Part shown: one piece after another, positions 4,834-6,541 of the stretch | Numbering within the stretch: position 1 is the stretch's first letter | How the letters are laid out: each line of letters starts with the position of its first letter | From: JAJPXC01 sp964628905 | GTDB taxonomy: Bacteria > Bacteroidota > Bacteroidia > Bacteroidales > Muribaculaceae | DNA: 6,541 bases | Direction of reading: 5' to 3' | Assembly (NCBI GenBank): GCA_964628905.1 | Contig: CAZVNS010000057.1 | Span: 1-6,541 of the forward strand | Made by a program: the position numbers and the translations under genes | Notes under the pieces: model-generated | Told to the model about the DNA's origin: nothing | The model's database searches: none | Seen by the model: the letters and a program-made list of their open reading frames with translations, nothing else

Positions 4834-6541
4834 ATGAAAGCGACTGACAAAATAAAACTGGAAGAACGCATACGCACGTTGGAGGGCCTGACCGACGATG
4901 AGCGGGCCGCGCTCCTCGGTTTGCTCCGCGAGAACAAGACCTATGGTCTTGTGTGGGAGGACAAGCCCGAAGAAGTTGAGGAACGGCTGCGCAATGAGTT
5001 GCCTGTGCTCGTCGAGGACACCGCAAAGGCACTCACCGACGGCGACGACGATGCCCCCAACCACATACTGATTGAGGGCGACAACCTCGAAGCCCTCACA
5101 ACCCTTGCCTACACCCACGCCGGCAAAATCGATGTAATCTACATAGATCCTCCTTACAACACCGGCAACAATGACTTCGTCTATAATGATGATTATGTAG
5201 ATGGCGAGGACGATTATAAGCACTCTAAGTGGTTGTCGTTTATGTCTAAACGATTGAAAATCGCAAAGCGACTACTTTCCGATAATGGCGTAATCTTCGT
5301 TTCCATTGATGAAAATGAAGTTGCTACACTGAGATTGCTTGGAGATGAAATTTTTCTTCCCCAAAATTTTGTTGGTCAATGGAACTGGTTCAAGTCTGCA
5401 ACCCCTCCGGCCCTCTCTAAGAAAGTAAAGCGTACAATTGAGTATGTCCTGTGTTGGAAAGCATCTAACAACGATGATACTTTCCGAGGAGTACAAAAAG
5501 TTAGTAAAAGTAATGATCCTTTTACAAAACCTCAAAACACTTTTAAGATTCTTACCTTTGCCCCAAATAGCATTACCTGTCCTCAACAGAATGGTGTAAT
5601 TAAGGCAGGCATTTATGGTACCGATAAGTTTCCAAATGAACTATTAGATGACATCATCATTGTTAACGGCAAAAACTCTAATGCTGTAAGATTTAAAAAT
5701 CGCTTCATTTGGGTACAAGAAACACTCAATGAGAATATCAAACAAGGCTTGTATATTGAATTATCAAAGAAAGGTGTCTTATCATACAAGCGCAGTAATT
5801 ATAATCGAGAAGTACCTCCGAACTTTATAGATTCATCTGTTGGTGTAGATACAACGGAAAACGCTGGTCGTCAGTTATTGGAGATATTTAATAATCAGAA
5901 ACTATTTGACTACCCTAAGCCCATCTCGCTTATAAAGTATCTCATCAACTTTATAGAGAGGAATACCTTGACTGTTCTTGACTTCTTTGCCGGGTCGGGC
6001 ACTACGCTTCATGCAGTGATGCAGCTTAATGCCGAAGATGGTGGCAAACGTCAGTGCATTCTCTGTACCAACAACGAGAATGGTATTTGCGAAAACGTGA
6101 CCTATGAGCGCAACAAGCGCGTTATCAACGGTTACACCAAGCCAAACGGTGAGGCCGTCGAGGGCTTGCACAACAACAATCTGCGCTACTACCGCACCGA
6201 CTTTGTTGGGCGCTCCCGCTCCACAAAGAATATGCGTAAGTTGGTGGCCCTCTCCACCGACATGCTCTGCATTAAGGAAAACCTCTATGACGAGAAGAAA
6301 ACCTTTGCAGGGATGCCGACATTCAAAAACATATACCGCTACTTTGAGCATGGCGACAACAAAATGCTTATCATATACGATGAACGCTATGTTGATGAAA
6401 TCGTCAGAATGATAGCCAAGGTGGAAACCACCGAGCCTATCAAGGTATATGTTTTCTCGCCATGCGAAGACCCCTGGGAGGCGAGTTTCGAGCCGGTCAA
6501 CGAAAAAGTGACCCTCTGCGCTCTGCCTCAGGCTATCTACA
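4834..6541 (+). CDS. mod: Type III restriction-modification DNA methyltransferase (Mod), 3' end outside window
   Basis: An open frame of 569 codons running off the right edge, encoding a cytoplasmic adenine-N6 DNA methyltransferase that uses S-adenosylmethionine. Residues 1-60 match the Mod N-terminus (ENKTYGLVWEDKPEEVEERL). HILIEGDNLEAL follows at 77-88, then catalytic motif IV IDPPYN at 104-109. The SAM-binding motif I, DFFAGSGTT, comes later at 383-391, with DYPKP (359-363) just before it. The order (motif IV, target-recognition domain, motif I) is that of beta-class enzymes, as in type III Mod proteins. Residues about 150-370 are the target-recognition region and are clearly more AT-rich than the flanks. 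Full Mod proteins are roughly 600-700 residues, so only the C-terminal end is missing. The ATG at 4834 is the first after an in-frame TAA (4813-4815). Two small hairpins (GTCGC/GCGAC, 4785-4808; GTGA/TCAC, 4809-4820) precede it and might influence initiation. It needs a Res subunit to restrict, expected downstream. An orphan methyltransferase is the alternative. Confidence 0.9.
   Translation, partial: MKATDKIKLEERIRTLEGLTDDERAALLGLLRENKTYGLVWEDKPEEVEERLRNELPVLVEDTAKALTDGDDDAPNHILIEGDNLEALTTLAYTHAGKIDVIYIDPPYNTGNNDFVYNDDYVDGEDDYKHSKWLSFMSKRLKIAKRLLSDNGVIFVSIDENEVATLRLLGDEIFLPQNFVGQWNWFKSATPPALSKKVKRTIEYVLCWKASNNDDTFRGVQKVSKSNDPFTKPQNTFKILTFAPNSITCPQQNGVIKAGIYGTDKFPNELLDDIIIVNGKNSNAVRFKNRFIWVQETLNENIKQGLYIELSKKGVLSYKRSNYNREVPPNFIDSSVGVDTTENAGRQLLEIFNNQKLFDYPKPISLIKYLINFIERNTLTVLDFFAGSGTTLHAVMQLNAEDGGKRQCILCTNNENGICENVTYERNKRVINGYTKPNGEAVEGLHNNNLRYYRTDFVGRSRSTKNMRKLVALSTDMLCIKENLYDEKKTFAGMPTFKNIYRYFEHGDNKMLIIYDERYVDEIVRMIAKVETTEPIKVYVFSPCEDPWEASFEPVNEKVTLCALPQAIY

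Noticed and set aside
4834..6541. Simple-sequence repeats in mod that could cause phase variation.
   Set aside because: I looked for long homopolymers or tandem short repeats near the start and within the gene and found none long enough to suggest slippage.

Overview
The window looks like chromosomal DNA from a gut-type member of the Bacteroidales, possibly Muribaculaceae-like. The reasons are two promoters of the Bacteroidetes type (TAnnTTTG -7 box), starts without Shine-Dalgarno sequences, a short secreted protein ending in a Bacteroidetes-style sorting-like beta domain, and protein sequences typical of that group. The family-level placement is inference; the phylum-level placement is well supported.

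Layout. Bases 64-284 hold a short minus-strand gene of 52 residues with a strong intrinsic terminator; its function is unknown. Bases 285-482 contain no gene I can support. A good Bacteroidetes promoter at 483-514 faces right and reads into 553-864, a small secreted-protein gene interrupted by an in-frame amber codon (probably a pseudogene). It is followed by two secreted GH13 enzymes in the same direction: a type I pullulanase-like enzyme with a CBM48-type N-terminal domain (948-2945) and a compact alpha-amylase-family enzyme (3036-4481). The gap between them is 90 bases. Together they look like a small periplasmic alpha-glucan (starch, glycogen, pullulan) debranching and hydrolysis pair. No SusC/SusD-type genes lie in the window.

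Bases 4482-4833 are a 352-base non-coding stretch with several elements: two palindromic REP-like elements (the first a diverged copy of one between the two GH13 genes), a 26-base hairpin, a Bacteroidetes promoter box (4613-4620), and about 145 bases that fold into three consecutive hairpins and end in a T tract. This is best read as a small structured RNA or a long 5' leader.

From 4834 to the right edge runs an open, unfinished gene for a beta-class adenine-N6 DNA methyltransferase of the type III restriction-modification Mod family. Its central target-recognition region is much more AT-rich than its flanks, a mark of domain exchange. The res gene would be expected beyond the right edge.

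The left part is a carbohydrate-use module and the right part a DNA-modification or defence locus; the non-coding RNA region is the boundary. I see no CRISPR array, tRNA, rRNA or insertion sequence.
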